Counted from the stretch's first letter, positions 50,516 through 60,010 are shown. The stretch is 64,000 nt of DNA from Vineibacter terrae (GCF_008039615.1 NZ_VDUZ01000027.1:1-64000); one strand, 5' to 3'. Notes: a model not told the origin generated them from the letters alone. A program made the numbers and translations.

Positions 50516-50928
50516 GATACCGGCCGCCAGCGCGGCACGACCGTCGATGCATCCGTCTGCTCGAAGGTGACCTCGACCGGCATGCCGGCACGGACGCTGT
50601 CGACCGGGCAGTCGATCACGATGGCCGGTATCAGCAGGCCCTTCTGGATATCGAGCTCGATGATGCCGGCGATATAGGGCGCCCGCGCCTGCCAGACGGC
50701 ATCGACCGAGCGGCGCACGATGATCCAGCTGTAGACCGTGCCGCGGGCGTCGATTTCGGTCCAGGTGCAGTCGCGCGACCGGCAATAGGGGCAGGCCTCG
50801 CAGGGATAGAAGCGGAAGCGGCCGCAGTCGTCGCAGCGCTGCAGCGTGATCTGCCGGCGCCGGCAGCCGTCCCAGAAGGGTTGGCTCAGCGGCGTCGGGA
50901 CAGGGTGGGGCAGGGTGGCGTGCTGCAT
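50512..50928 (-). CDS. DUF35 OB-fold/Zn-ribbon protein, thiolase partner
   Basis: 138 residues. A rubredoxin-like zinc ribbon (Cys32, Cys35, Cys46, Cys49) is followed by an OB fold (GTVYSWIIV through PVEVTFE). DUF35 proteins pair with thiolase-like SCP2 proteins and provide the acyl-CoA channel, as in ChsH2-Ltp2 of steroid degraders. The gene lies 3 bases from the thiolase stop and overlaps the SDR start. Cytosolic. Confidence 0.9.
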   Translation of the reverse strand: MQHATLPHPVPTPLSQPFWDGCRRRQITLQRCDDCGRFRFYPCEACPYCRSRDCTWTEIDARGTVYSWIIVRRSVDAVWQARAPYIAGIIELDIQKGLLIPAIVIDCPVDSVRAGMPVEVTFEQTDASTVVPRWRPVS

Positions 50929-50931
50929 GGC

Positions 50932-52110
50932 TTATCGTCCCAGGATGAGGGCGCTGCCGGTCGACGTCGCGCCGCCCGCCGTGACCAGGCCCAGCTCGGC
51001 GTCGCGGATCTGGCGCTTGCCGGCTTCGCCGCGCAGCTGGCTTGTGGCCTCCACGACATGGTTCAGGCCGTGGATATAGGCCTCGGAAAGCAGGCCGCCG
51101 GCGGTGTTGATCGGCAGCCGGCCGCCGATGCTGCCATGGCCGGAGCGGAAGAAATCGCCGGCCTCGCCCGGCTCAATCAGGCCGAAGCCTTCCATCTGCC
51201 CGATCACGCTGTAGGTGAAGCAGTCGTAGATCTGGGCGAAGCTCAGGTCGGCGCGCTCGATGCCGGCCTGCCGGAACAGGCGGTCGCCGAGATACCGGCC
51301 GTAGCATTCGGCGTGGTCGGGCGAGAAGTTCCCCCACATCGCGCCGCGGTTGCTGGGACTGGCGCCGAGGATGCCGGCGAGGATCGATACCGGCGGCTTG
51401 GCAAGGTCGCGGGCGCGTTCGGGACTGGTGATCAACAGCGCGCAGGCGCCGTCCGACTGCAGGCAGCAATCGACGACATGGAACGGCTCGGCGATCCAGG
51501 GCGACTTGTCATAGTCGCTCTCGGTCATCGGCTTGCGCATCATGGCGCGCGGATTGTCGATGGCGTGCTGGCGGCAGGTCATGGCGACAGCCGCGAGGTC
51601 GCGGTTGGTCGTGCCGTGCTTGATCATGTGGCGCCGGCAGAGCAGCGCGAAATGCTGCGCCGGCATGGTGATGCCGGCGGTGTCCAGGAACTGCGGCTCG
51701 CTGTCGGAATGAACGCCGTGCTCGGCCAGCAGCCGGCTGAACTCGGCGCCGCCGTAGCGCACGCCCGAGGCGCCGTTGAGCGCGCGGTAGACGAGGACGT
51801 GGCTGGCTTGCCCGGTGGCCACCGCCATGGCCGCTTGCAGCACGGCGCCGCACGCCATGTTGCCGCCGGCGGCGAAGTCCGCGAAGTGATTGAGCTGCGG
51901 CAGCGCCAGGTCGGTCGCGATGACGGCCGTGGTGACCGAATCACCCAGGCTGTAGCTTACCAGCCCGTCGATATCCGCCGCATCCAGGCCGGCATCGTTG
52001 ATCGCGTTCCAGCACGCCTCCAGCGCCAGGGCCTCCACCGTGCGCCCTGACTTGCGCGAGTACTCGGTCCAGCCGATGCCGGCGATCGCGGCCATGGGTT
52101 TCGGGTTCAT
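50932..52110 (-). CDS. Thiolase-like (SCP2/Ltp2 type) protein
   Basis: 392 residues. The fold is that of lipid-transfer thiolases. The usual VNxxCxSGLQA nucleophile region is FAAGGNMACGAV, and the later GGHPxGATG block reads NTAGGLLSEAYIHGLNH. These changes are typical of the DUF35-paired Ltp2 group, which cleave or rearrange a side chain by retro-aldol reaction instead of true thiolysis. AGGAG before the ATG at 52110 and the ATGA overlap with the ligase stop define the start. Function inferred by family and partner. Confidence 0.85.
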   Translation of the reverse strand: MNPKPMAAIAGIGWTEYSRKSGRTVEALALEACWNAINDAGLDAADIDGLVSYSLGDSVTTAVIATDLALPQLNHFADFAAGGNMACGAVLQAAMAVATGQASHVLVYRALNGASGVRYGGAEFSRLLAEHGVHSDSEPQFLDTAGITMPAQHFALLCRRHMIKHGTTNRDLAAVAMTCRQHAIDNPRAMMRKPMTESDYDKSPWIAEPFHVVDCCLQSDGACALLITSPERARDLAKPPVSILAGILGASPSNRGAMWGNFSPDHAECYGRYLGDRLFRQAGIERADLSFAQIYDCFTYSVIGQMEGFGLIEPGEAGDFFRSGHGSIGGRLPINTAGGLLSEAYIHGLNHVVEATSQLRGEAGKRQIRDAELGLVTAGGATSTGSALILGR

Positions 52111-53747
52111 CGCCTCTCTCCTGCTTGCGGCGGCCGGCTGTCCGGCCGCGATCGCTGCGGCGCGGGGGCCTGCCATGTCTGCTGGCGCACGCCGTGCGCG
52201 CGCAGCTCCTGCTTGCGCACCTTCTGGGTCGGGGTCTTGGGCAGCTCGCCGTAGATCTCGATGAAGCGGGGAACGGCAAAGCGCGGCACGAGCGGCTCGC
52301 AGAACGCGAATAGCGCCTGCGGCGACAGCACGCTGTCGGGCCGCAGCACGACGCAGGCCTTCACCTCCTGCTCGCCGGCCTCGGTCGGCGACGCGATGCC
52401 GACCACCGCCGCCTCCAGCACGGCCGGATGGGTGAGGATGACCTGCTCGATCTCGTACGACGAGATGTTCTCGCTGCGGCGGCGGATGCAGTCCTTCAGG
52501 CGGTCGATGAAGTAGTAGAACCCGTCCGCGTCGCGCTTCATGGCGTCGCCGGTGTGGAACCAGAGGTTGCGCCACGCCTTGACCGTCTCCTCGGGCATGG
52601 CGTTGTAGCCGGCCATGAAGGCGTGCGGCGCGCGCGGCCGGATCTGCAGCTCACCGACGCAGTCGGCCGGCAGCTCGACATCGGTCTCGGGATCGGCGAT
52701 GCGGCACTCGAACCAGTCGCCCACGATCTTGCCGCAGCTGCCGTCGCGGCGAGGGATGTCGCGCGGCATGTAAAGCGGACAGTTGGCCTCGGTCGATCCG
52801 TAGAGCTCGATCAGCTGCACCCCGAAGCGCTGCTCGAAAGCCTCGCCGAAGATAGGCGATATCGGTACGGCCGTCGCGATCTGCAGATTGTGCTCGCGGT
52901 CGCGCGTTGTCTCGGGCTGCTTGAAGATGAACTCGGTCATCACCCCCAGCAGGTTGGTCACGGTGGCGTCGCTGGCGCGGATGTCATCGACCCAGCCGCT
53001 GGCGCTGAAGGTTTCCGCCATGCTGACCGGCGCGCCCAGCAGGAGGGCGCCGAACACCTGCACGATCAGGGCATTGGTATGGAACAGCGGCAGGCAGGTG
53101 TACACGCGATCGTCGGCGGTCAGTCCGAGCTGTTCGATATAGATCAGGGGATTGAAGTAGATCTGCGCGTGGGGGATCAGCACGCCCTTCGAGGGGCCCG
53201 TCGTGCCCGACGTGTAGATGATCGCGCCGATGTCGCTGCCGGTGACCTTGACGTCGATGCTGGTCTCGCGCCCATGGCGCACGTCGTCGAACGCCAGCAA
53301 GGTCAGGCGGCTGTCGTGCCTCCCTGATACCTGGGGTGCCACGATGACCGTGTGCAGATGGCCGCATTTTTCCTCGACCTCCTGCAGTCGCGGCAGGAAC
53401 GACGCGTCGATGATCATCACGCGTGCGGCCGAATTGTTGGCGACATGCACCAGGAACACGCCGCTATAGGCGGTGTTGACGGTGACCAGCACCGCGCCCA
53501 GCCGATTGACCGCGAGCCAGGTCTCGACGAAGGCGGTGCTGTTGCGCATCATGACCAGGACGCGGTCGCCATGGCCCACGCCCAGCTCGGCGAGCGCATT
53601 GGCAAGCCGGCGCGTGCGCAGCTCCATCTCGCCGAAGGAGATGAACGGCTCCCCCATCATGCGCACGAACGGCCGATCGGCGCGCCTGTCGGCCTGCATC
53701 GCAAGGACCGCCGGCGTCGTCTGCGCCGAGATGTCGGGAATCATCAT
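52107..53747 (-). CDS. Acyl-CoA ligase (adenylate-forming, CaiC-like)
   Basis: 546 residues. The AMP-binding P-loop is YTSGTTGPSKGVLIPH, then ELYGSTEANCPLY, WFHTGDAMKRDADGFYYFIDRLKD, and the catalytic Lys near the end in PTQKVRK. It activates a carboxylic acid to the acyl-AMP and then acyl-CoA, the entry step for catabolism. CaiC-like wording is seen but the substrate is open. GAGGAGGG precedes twin ATGs at 53747. ATGA coupling to the thiolase-like gene. Confidence 0.9.
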   Translation of the reverse strand: MMIPDISAQTTPAVLAMQADRRADRPFVRMMGEPFISFGEMELRTRRLANALAELGVGHGDRVLVMMRNSTAFVETWLAVNRLGAVLVTVNTAYSGVFLVHVANNSAARVMIIDASFLPRLQEVEEKCGHLHTVIVAPQVSGRHDSRLTLLAFDDVRHGRETSIDVKVTGSDIGAIIYTSGTTGPSKGVLIPHAQIYFNPLIYIEQLGLTADDRVYTCLPLFHTNALIVQVFGALLLGAPVSMAETFSASGWVDDIRASDATVTNLLGVMTEFIFKQPETTRDREHNLQIATAVPISPIFGEAFEQRFGVQLIELYGSTEANCPLYMPRDIPRRDGSCGKIVGDWFECRIADPETDVELPADCVGELQIRPRAPHAFMAGYNAMPEETVKAWRNLWFHTGDAMKRDADGFYYFIDRLKDCIRRRSENISSYEIEQVILTHPAVLEAAVVGIASPTEAGEQEVKACVVLRPDSVLSPQALFAFCEPLVPRFAVPRFIEIYGELPKTPTQKVRKQELRAHGVRQQTWQAPAPQRSRPDSRPPQAGERR

Positions 53748-53766
53748 CTGCGTCCCTCCTCAAGCC

Positions 53767-55290
53767 TCAGGCGTCCGCCGGGACGCGCCGCGCGAGCGCG
53801 GTGGCATTGCGGGCAGCGATGCGTCCCGAGGTGAAAGCCCATCCGAGGTGATGCCCATGTCCCTCCAGCAGGACGCCACCCTGTCCCGTCGAGCCGGCCG
53901 CGAACAAGCGTTCCACGGGTCGCTCCCCGTGGACAACCACGCGCAGGTCATCGCTCACCTTCACGCCGCCATCCGTCAGCACGATGAAGCTCTGGATCGG
54001 GCCCAGCGCATGGAAGGGCGGGCGTGCCAGAGGTGGCGGCAGATCGCTGCCGCCCGACGCGCGGGCCAGCCGATGGGCGCCGGCCGCGGCCTCCAGCACG
54101 TCGCCGTTCATGCCGGTCCGCGCCGCCAGGGCGGCGAGCGACTGCGCGCTGTGGACGAGGTCGGGGCGGGTGCGGCGATAATCCGGGAAATAGGCGTAGG
54201 CCACGCCGGGCGCGGTCGAGACCGGATGAGGCCAGCGCGAATAGCGCTCGGCGATGGCCTGATCGAAGACGAGATAGGCCGTGTTGTCGGGCTGGGCGGC
54301 CACCGCCAGGCCGGGAGGCCCGCCGCCGATGTCGATGCCGGCGCCGGTCGTGCCGACGAGCAGCGCGCCGTCGCGCAGCAATGACGCCTCCGGCGCCATC
54401 ACCGTCGTCATGAAGCGCATGATCAGCGGCCGGATCGCGGCCGCGGGAAGATGGTGCAAGGCCATCCGCATCAGGAAGGTGAGGCTGCGCCAGGGCGGCA
54501 CGACCTGGAAGAGGCGCCGGCGCCTGGGCGTGACGAAGCGCAGCACCGGTCCCAGGATCAGGTCGCCGTTGAGGACCTCGCCGCCGATGTCGAGCACCAT
54601 CTGCTGGCAATCGCCGGTGTTCGTGCGATTGATCGCCGGAACGGCGGCCAGGGCTGGGTTGCCGTACAGCGCCTTGAAGTGGCTGCTGCCGCTGTAGTCG
54701 CCGCCGGCCAGGATCACGGCCTGGCGGGCCAGGAAGCGCCGGCAGCCGGCGGGCGTGTCGGCGTCGATGCCGGTCGCCGCCGGGCCGTCGAGCAGGATGC
54801 GCCGGGCGCGCGTGTTGAGGCGGATGTCGACGCCGGCGCGCCGTGCCGCACGCGTGAGGTGATAGATATAGGCGCGCGATGTCGGCAGGACGTTGTGCAT
54901 GCGCGGCTGGCGATGCGGCTGCTCGGGCATCGGGCCAAAGAACTCGACGCCGTGCCGGCGCAGCCAGGCGACGGTCTCGGTCACGTTCTGCGTCAACAGG
55001 CGGCGTAGCGCCAGGTTGTCCTTGTCGACCAGGCGGCCTGCCAGCAATCCCAGGTCGGTGAAATGATCGTCCGCGTTGTCGTCGATTCCGCGCCGCTTCT
55101 GATCGGGCGTGCGCGTGGCCGTGATCGACCCGACGGACCATCCCGTGCTGCCGCCGGTCGCCTCGTTCTTCTCCAGCAGGACCACCGAGGCGCCGCGCGA
55201 AGCGGCCTCGATCGCCGCCGCGAGGCCCGAGCCGCCGCCGCCGACCACGACGATATCGACGCTCACGGGCTCGTCCACGGGACGCGTCAT
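53767..55290 (-). CDS. FAD-dependent oxidoreductase (fumarate reductase/KstD-like)
   Basis: 507 residues. VDIVVVGGGGSGLAAAIEAASRGASVVLLEK binds FAD; GGSTGWSVGSITATRT and, at the end, GGVLLEGHGHHLGWAFTSGRIAARNA complete the flavin site. It belongs to the flavoprotein family of fumarate reductase and 3-ketosteroid-delta-1-dehydrogenase, which add or remove double bonds next to a carbonyl. In this operon a substrate dehydrogenation role is likely. It lies 11 bases after the LivF stop. Confidence 0.85.
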   Translation of the reverse strand: MTRPVDEPVSVDIVVVGGGGSGLAAAIEAASRGASVVLLEKNEATGGSTGWSVGSITATRTPDQKRRGIDDNADDHFTDLGLLAGRLVDKDNLALRRLLTQNVTETVAWLRRHGVEFFGPMPEQPHRQPRMHNVLPTSRAYIYHLTRAARRAGVDIRLNTRARRILLDGPAATGIDADTPAGCRRFLARQAVILAGGDYSGSSHFKALYGNPALAAVPAINRTNTGDCQQMVLDIGGEVLNGDLILGPVLRFVTPRRRRLFQVVPPWRSLTFLMRMALHHLPAAAIRPLIMRFMTTVMAPEASLLRDGALLVGTTGAGIDIGGGPPGLAVAAQPDNTAYLVFDQAIAERYSRWPHPVSTAPGVAYAYFPDYRRTRPDLVHSAQSLAALAARTGMNGDVLEAAAGAHRLARASGGSDLPPPLARPPFHALGPIQSFIVLTDGGVKVSDDLRVVVHGERPVERLFAAGSTGQGGVLLEGHGHHLGWAFTSGRIAARNATALARRVPADA

Positions 55291-55301
55291 TGCCGGCCGG
55301 C

Positions 55302-55991
55302 CTAGACCGAAAGAATGGGACGGATGCGCTCGATGTCGGCGCTGGCCTGGGCGCGATCGCCGCAATAGGCGACGCGGCCGCGGTCCAGGACGTAGATCAC
55401 GTCGGCAACCGAGAGGCTGAACCGCAGGTCCTGCGCCGCGAGCAGCATGGTCTGGCCCTTGGCCTTCAGGCCCCGGATCATGTCCTCGAGCGTGCGCACG
55501 ACCAGCGGCGAGAGGCCTTCGGTCGGCTCGTCGATCAGCAGCAGCCGGGGATTGCCCACCAGGGTGCGCGCGATCGTCAGCATCTGCTGCTGGCCACCGC
55601 TCAGCAGTCCGCCACGGCGGGCGCGGAATTCCTGCAGGGCCGGGAAGAGCTCGTAGACCGCCTTGCGGTTCCACGGCCCGTCATGCCGCTCGGCGACCTC
55701 GAGGTTCTCCTCGACGGTGAGGTCGGCGAAGACGCGCCGGTCCTCGGGAACATAGCCGATGCCGGCGCGTGCGATTCTGTAGGGCGGCAGCGCCGAGATC
55801 TCGGTGCCGTCGAGGCGGATCTGGCCGGTCGTGACCGGCGCAATGCCCATGATCGACTTCAGGCAGGTCGACTTGCCGACGCCGTTGCGGCCGATCAGGC
55901 AGACCATGTCGCCTTCGCCGACCTTGACGTCGACGTCGAACAGCACATGGGCAGGCCCGTAGAACGTGTTGATCGCCTCACACGTGAGCAT
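55302..55991 (-). CDS. livF: Branched-chain-type ABC transporter ATPase LivF
   Basis: 229 residues. GRNGVGKST is Walker A, LSGGQQQ the signature and LLLIDEPTEGLSP Walker B. The length and YVPEDRRVFADLTVEENL are typical of LivF. The ATG at 55991 overlaps LivG by 14 bases; GAGGG stands 6 bases upstream. It powers the LivHM channel. The substrate of the set is more likely an organic acid than an amino acid, given the catabolic genes that follow. Confidence 0.92.
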   Translation of the reverse strand: MLTCEAINTFYGPAHVLFDVDVKVGEGDMVCLIGRNGVGKSTCLKSIMGIAPVTTGQIRLDGTEISALPPYRIARAGIGYVPEDRRVFADLTVEENLEVAERHDGPWNRKAVYELFPALQEFRARRGGLLSGGQQQMLTIARTLVGNPRLLLIDEPTEGLSPLVVRTLEDMIRGLKAKGQTMLLAAQDLRFSLSVADVIYVLDRGRVAYCGDRAQASADIERIRPILSV

Positions 55992-56760
55992 CGTCGCCCT
56001 CACCCAGGTAGACGTCGCGCACGCGCGGATCGCTGCGCACCGCGGCGGGCGTGCCCTGCACCAGGCGGCGGCCCTGGTGCATGACGGTGATGCGATGGGC
56101 GTTGTCGAACACCATGTCGATGTCGTGCTCGGTGAAGAGCACCGAGATCTGCCGCTCGGCGCTCAGGGAACGGATGATGCCGACGACGATCTCGCGCTCG
56201 GCGCCGCTCATGCCGGCTGTGGGCTCGTCGAGCAGCAGCACCTGCGGATCGCCGGCCAGCGCGATGGCGAACTCCAGGCGCTTGCGGTCACCGGCCGCCA
56301 GCTCGCCGCCCATGCGCGCGCCCATGCCGGCGATCTGCACGCGGGCCAGCAGCTCATGCGCCTCGTCGCGGTAGCGCTCGCCGGTGAGGCGGAACGGGTG
56401 GCGGCAGTCGCCACGCTGGGCCAGCAGCGCCAGCTGCACGTTCTGGTGGACGGTGAAGCCGGTGAAGATGCTGGTGATCTGGAACGAGCGGGCGATGCCC
56501 AGGCGGGCCCGCCGATGCGGCGGCACATGCGTGATCCGCTGGTCGCCATAATGCACGTCGCCGCGTGTCGGCCGCAGCAGGCCGGAGATCACGTTGAGCA
56601 GCGTGCTCTTGCCGGCGCCGTTGGGCCCGATGATGGCGTGGATCTCGCCGCGCTGCAGGTCGATGGACACATCGTCCAGCGCCCGGAAGCCGCCGAAATG
56701 CATGCTCACGGACGTGACCGACACGATGGCCGGAGAGGGGCTCGGGGACGGCGCGGTCAT
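55978..56760 (-). CDS. livG: Branched-chain-type ABC transporter ATPase LivG
   Basis: 260 residues with GPNGAGKST, a LAAGDRKRLEFAIAL variant of the signature (usually LSYGxQR), and LLLDEPTAGMS. VISGLLRPTRGDV and GIARSFQI are LivG hallmarks. The variant signature AAGDRKR is seen in some LivG-like ATPases. The ATG at 56760 overlaps the LivM stop as ATGA; LivF overlaps its end. Confidence 0.92.
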   Translation of the reverse strand: MTAPSPSPSPAIVSVTSVSMHFGGFRALDDVSIDLQRGEIHAIIGPNGAGKSTLLNVISGLLRPTRGDVHYGDQRITHVPPHRRARLGIARSFQITSIFTGFTVHQNVQLALLAQRGDCRHPFRLTGERYRDEAHELLARVQIAGMGARMGGELAAGDRKRLEFAIALAGDPQVLLLDEPTAGMSGAEREIVVGIIRSLSAERQISVLFTEHDIDMVFDNAHRITVMHQGRRLVQGTPAAVRSDPRVRDVYLGEGDDAHV

Positions 56761-57740
56761 CGGGCGCGGCGCCGCAGGCGCTCCCAGGCGGCGATGACGG
56801 CGCCGGCCACGCCGCCGGGCAGGTAGAGCACGACGAGCAGCACGATCACCCCGAACACCAGCAGCGGGTATTCGGAGTAGGTCGTGATCACGAAGTTGGT
56901 GAAGACGAAGATGGCAGCGCCGACGATGGGGCCGGCGAACGTGTAGATGCCGCCGGCCAGGGCCATCAGCACCGGCTCGGCCGACTGGCTCCAGTGAAGC
57001 AGGGACGGGAACGCCATCTGCTGCAGCGGCGCGCGCATGGCGCCGGCGATCCCGGCGAAGGCGCCGGCGATGACGAAGGCGCCCAGCTCGTAGTTGCGCA
57101 CGCCCAGCCCGACGAAGATCGCGCGCTGGCGGTTCTCGCGGATGGCGTTGAGGGCCGTCCCGAACGCCGACAGCGTGATCAGGCGCAGCGCGGCCAGCGA
57201 CACCAGCGTCACGGTGAGCACGAAGAGGTAATAGTTCCGCGCCGGCAGCAGCCAATCGGGCGGCATCACCGGCAGGCCGTCGTCGCCGCCGGTGAAGCCG
57301 TACCAGCCCATCACCACCGTGTGCAGGAGCTGGCCGAAGGCCAGCGTGAGCATGGCGAAATACATGCCGGTCACGCGCACCGCGAACCAGCCGACCGCCA
57401 GCGCGATCGCGCCGGCGATGAAGGGGCTGGCCAGCAGGCCGATATAGACCGGCACGGCGAGCTTGTTGAACAGAATGGCGACGGTATAGGCGCCGAGCCC
57501 GTAGTAGGCGGCGTGGCCGAAGGACAGCATGCCGGCCTGGCCCAGCAGCAGATTATAGCTCACGGCGAAGAGCGCCATGATCAGGAAGTCGATGGACAGG
57601 AACAGGTAGCTCTCGCCCAGCACGAAGGGTAGCAGGTAGAGCCCGATGATCAGGCCGCCGACGATGACAGTCTTGGTCCGCATCGACAGCGCAGCGCTGC
57701 CGGCTGCCGGCTGGAGAGGGGGCAGGGGCTGGGCGGTCAT
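56757..57740 (-). CDS. livM: Branched-chain-type ABC transporter permease LivM
   Basis: 327 residues and about nine or ten membrane helices. LLLGQAGMLSFGHAAYYGLGAY is the LivM signature, and the internal loop AIRENRQRAIFVGLGV is the ATPase-coupling motif (normally EAA-like). It forms the inner-membrane channel with LivH. The ATG at 57740 overlaps the LivH stop (ATGA). Confidence 0.93.
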   Translation of the reverse strand: MTAQPLPPLQPAAGSAALSMRTKTVIVGGLIIGLYLLPFVLGESYLFLSIDFLIMALFAVSYNLLLGQAGMLSFGHAAYYGLGAYTVAILFNKLAVPVYIGLLASPFIAGAIALAVGWFAVRVTGMYFAMLTLAFGQLLHTVVMGWYGFTGGDDGLPVMPPDWLLPARNYYLFVLTVTLVSLAALRLITLSAFGTALNAIRENRQRAIFVGLGVRNYELGAFVIAGAFAGIAGAMRAPLQQMAFPSLLHWSQSAEPVLMALAGGIYTFAGPIVGAAIFVFTNFVITTYSEYPLLVFGVIVLLVVLYLPGGVAGAVIAAWERLRRRAR

Positions 57741-58612
57741 GTGTTGCGGCCCAGCAGGCCTTGCGGGCGGATCAGCAGGACCGCGCACAGGGCGATGAAG
57801 ACGAAGGCGATCGCCAGCTTGGGCACGAACAGGATGCCGACGGCATGCACGACGCCGATCAGCACGGCACCGATCAGAGCCCCCATGACGTTGCCGACAC
57901 CGCCGATGATGATCACCGCGAAGGACTCGATGATGATCGAGGAGTCGATGCCCAGCGAGACCGAGCCGACCGGCGCCGCGAGCACGCCGCCCAGCCCGGC
58001 CAGGCCGGCGCCCAGCGCGAAGACCCCGGTGAAGAGGCGCTGCACGTTGACACCCAGGGCGCCGATCATCTCGCCGTCGGCGACGGCGGCGCGGATGGTC
58101 TTGCCGAAACGGGTGCGGGTCAGCAGCAGATGCAGTCCGACCGCGATCAACACGCCGACCAGGATGAGCATGGCGTTGTAGGTCGGGAACGGCATGTCGA
58201 GGATCGTGATCGCGCCGTCGAGGCCGGCGGGACGCGCCACGGTGCGATAGTCGCTCCCCCACAGCATCTTGATGCCGTCGGCGACGATCAGCGTGATGGC
58301 ATAGGTGAGGATGAGCTGGTACTGGTGCGGCCGCGTCGCGATGCGCTTGAGCAGCCCCCATTCGATGAGGGCGCCGACGCCGGCGACGATCGGCGGCGCC
58401 AGGCACAGGGCGGCGAGGAAGCCCCATGTCCTGTCGCCGACCATCGTCGCGACTGAATAGGTCAGGAAGGCCGCCAGCATGTAGAAGGAGCCATGCGCGA
58501 AGTTGGCGATGCGCATGGTGCCGAAGATCAGCGTCAGCCCTGAGGCGACGACAAAGAGAACCATGCCCCGGCTGAGACCGCTCAGGGCCTGGATGAGGAT
58601 CTCATCCATCAT
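57737..58612 (-). CDS. livH: Branched-chain-type ABC transporter permease LivH
   Basis: 291 residues with about eight helices. LSRGMVLFVVASGLTLIFGTMRIANFAHGSFYMLAAFLTY is spread over the first helices, as in LivH, and RAAVADGEMIGALGVNV is the coupling loop. With LivM it forms the permease. The ATG at 58612 starts 42 bases after the binding-protein stop. Confidence 0.93.
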   Translation of the reverse strand: MMDEILIQALSGLSRGMVLFVVASGLTLIFGTMRIANFAHGSFYMLAAFLTYSVATMVGDRTWGFLAALCLAPPIVAGVGALIEWGLLKRIATRPHQYQLILTYAITLIVADGIKMLWGSDYRTVARPAGLDGAITILDMPFPTYNAMLILVGVLIAVGLHLLLTRTRFGKTIRAAVADGEMIGALGVNVQRLFTGVFALGAGLAGLGGVLAAPVGSVSLGIDSSIIIESFAVIIIGGVGNVMGALIGAVLIGVVHAVGILFVPKLAIAFVFIALCAVLLIRPQGLLGRNT

Positions 58613-58654
58613 GTGAAGACAGCCTTGCCGGGGGAACGCTGGCGCTGCTCGGCG

Positions 58655-59887
58655 TCACTTCGCCTTGCGGGCTTCCAGCACTTCGGCCTCGCTCGGCCAG
58701 ATCTTGTCGGCCGGGACGCGCTCGACCTCGGCCAGCACCTTGAACGGCACCTTGTCGCCGGCCGCGGTCTTGCCGATGAATGAGGGCACGTCGCCCTGGT
58801 GGTCGAGCTGCCGGAACCTGGTCCTGCCGCGCAGCAGGTCGAACGTGCCGGCCTCCAGCGCCTTGACCAGGGCGGCGGATTCGACGCTCTGCGCGTCCTT
58901 GATCGCGCCGGCATAGGCCATCACCGCCTCGTAGCCCATGATCGCGAAATCAGCGGGATAGTCGTTGTACTTCGCCCGGTAGCGCTCGACGAAGCGGCTC
59001 GCCGTGTCGCCCGGCATGGCGAAGAAGGGTGCCCGCATCTGCCCCCAGATGCCGTCGGGCATTTCCTGGCCCAGCGCCTTGAGGTCGTCCATGAACAGCA
59101 GCGTGCCGACGGCCGTGCGGTTGAACAGCCCGTAGGGCTTGGCCTGCTTGATGAAGCCGACCAGATCGGCGCCCCAGAGATAGGAGAACAAGACATCGGG
59201 CTTGGCCGAGGCGAGCTTGGTGATGTAGCTCGTATAGTCGGGCTCGCCCAGCTTGGGCCATGCCTCGGTGATGAACTCGGCGCCGGGATTGACCTTGGCC
59301 AGCCGCTCCTTGAAGAATTTCAGCCCCTGGTGCGACGCCTCGTAGTCGCCGCCGATGAAGGCGAACTTCTTGCCCTTGGGGCCCATCACCTCGGCCATCG
59401 CGCGTGCTTCCATCAGGCCGCTGGGGACCAGCGTGAAGAAGTGCGGATGGAAGAGCTCCATGGGCAGACGCGGCGTGTTCGGCGTCGTCATGATCACGGG
59501 CTTCTGGTACTGCCTGGCCACCGCCGACACGGTGAGGCCGACGGCGCTGGAGTTCGGCCCGATCAGGACGTCGACCTTCTCGCGCGTGATCAGGTCGCGC
59601 GTGTGCGTGGTGCCGAGATCCGGCTTGAGCTGCGAGTCTCGGACCAGCAGCGCCACCTTGCGGCCGAGCAGCCCGCCAGCGGCGTTGACCTCGTCGATGC
59701 CCAGCTCGACGCCATTCACCGTCGATCGGGTGTAGCTGGCGGCGATGCCGGTGAGGTCGGTCGTGAGCCCGATCTTGATGTCCGACTGCGCCCGCGCGGC
59801 ACCGGCCATCGAGGGACCAAGCGCCATCGCGCCCAGCATGGCGCGCGTCACGGCGCGCCGGCCATAGGCTTTCTGTATCACCTTCAC
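58655..59887 (-). CDS. livK: Branched-chain-type ABC transporter substrate-binding protein
   Basis: 410 residues. An N-terminal signal with twin arginines (GRRAVTRAMLGAMALGPSMAGAARAQ) sends it to the periplasm, maybe by Tat. IKIGLTTDLTG, VDVLIGPNSSAVGLTV and FAFIGGDYEASHQGLKFF are type I binding-protein segments. The GTG at 59887 has GGAGGG six bases upstream; an ATG at 59905 covers that site and is less likely. It delivers the ligand to LivHM. It opens the 11-gene operon and a TetR-type operator lies about 110 bases upstream. Confidence 0.9.
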   Translation of the reverse strand: MKVIQKAYGRRAVTRAMLGAMALGPSMAGAARAQSDIKIGLTTDLTGIAASYTRSTVNGVELGIDEVNAAGGLLGRKVALLVRDSQLKPDLGTTHTRDLITREKVDVLIGPNSSAVGLTVSAVARQYQKPVIMTTPNTPRLPMELFHPHFFTLVPSGLMEARAMAEVMGPKGKKFAFIGGDYEASHQGLKFFKERLAKVNPGAEFITEAWPKLGEPDYTSYITKLASAKPDVLFSYLWGADLVGFIKQAKPYGLFNRTAVGTLLFMDDLKALGQEMPDGIWGQMRAPFFAMPGDTASRFVERYRAKYNDYPADFAIMGYEAVMAYAGAIKDAQSVESAALVKALEAGTFDLLRGRTRFRQLDHQGDVPSFIGKTAAGDKVPFKVLAEVERVPADKIWPSEAEVLEARKAK

Positions 59888-59996
59888 GACGTTCCCTCCG
59901 TCCATCTATGGCGCGGCTTGTGCCGCTGCCGCGCTGCCCCCGAACATCCACCCCGTCTCGAGAAGTGGCGGATTTCCACCGAAAGACTCGAGTATC

Positions 59997-60010
59997 TGAA
60001 TGTTCATTCA
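59997..60010. promoter_or_regulatory. TetR operator candidate upstream of the liv operon
   Basis: Perfect TGAATG and CATTCA arms around TT. It lies between the TetR gene and the binding-protein gene, 110 bases from the latter. It is the only clear palindrome in the 216-base gap, so it is probably where the nearby TetR protein acts. Confidence 0.72.
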
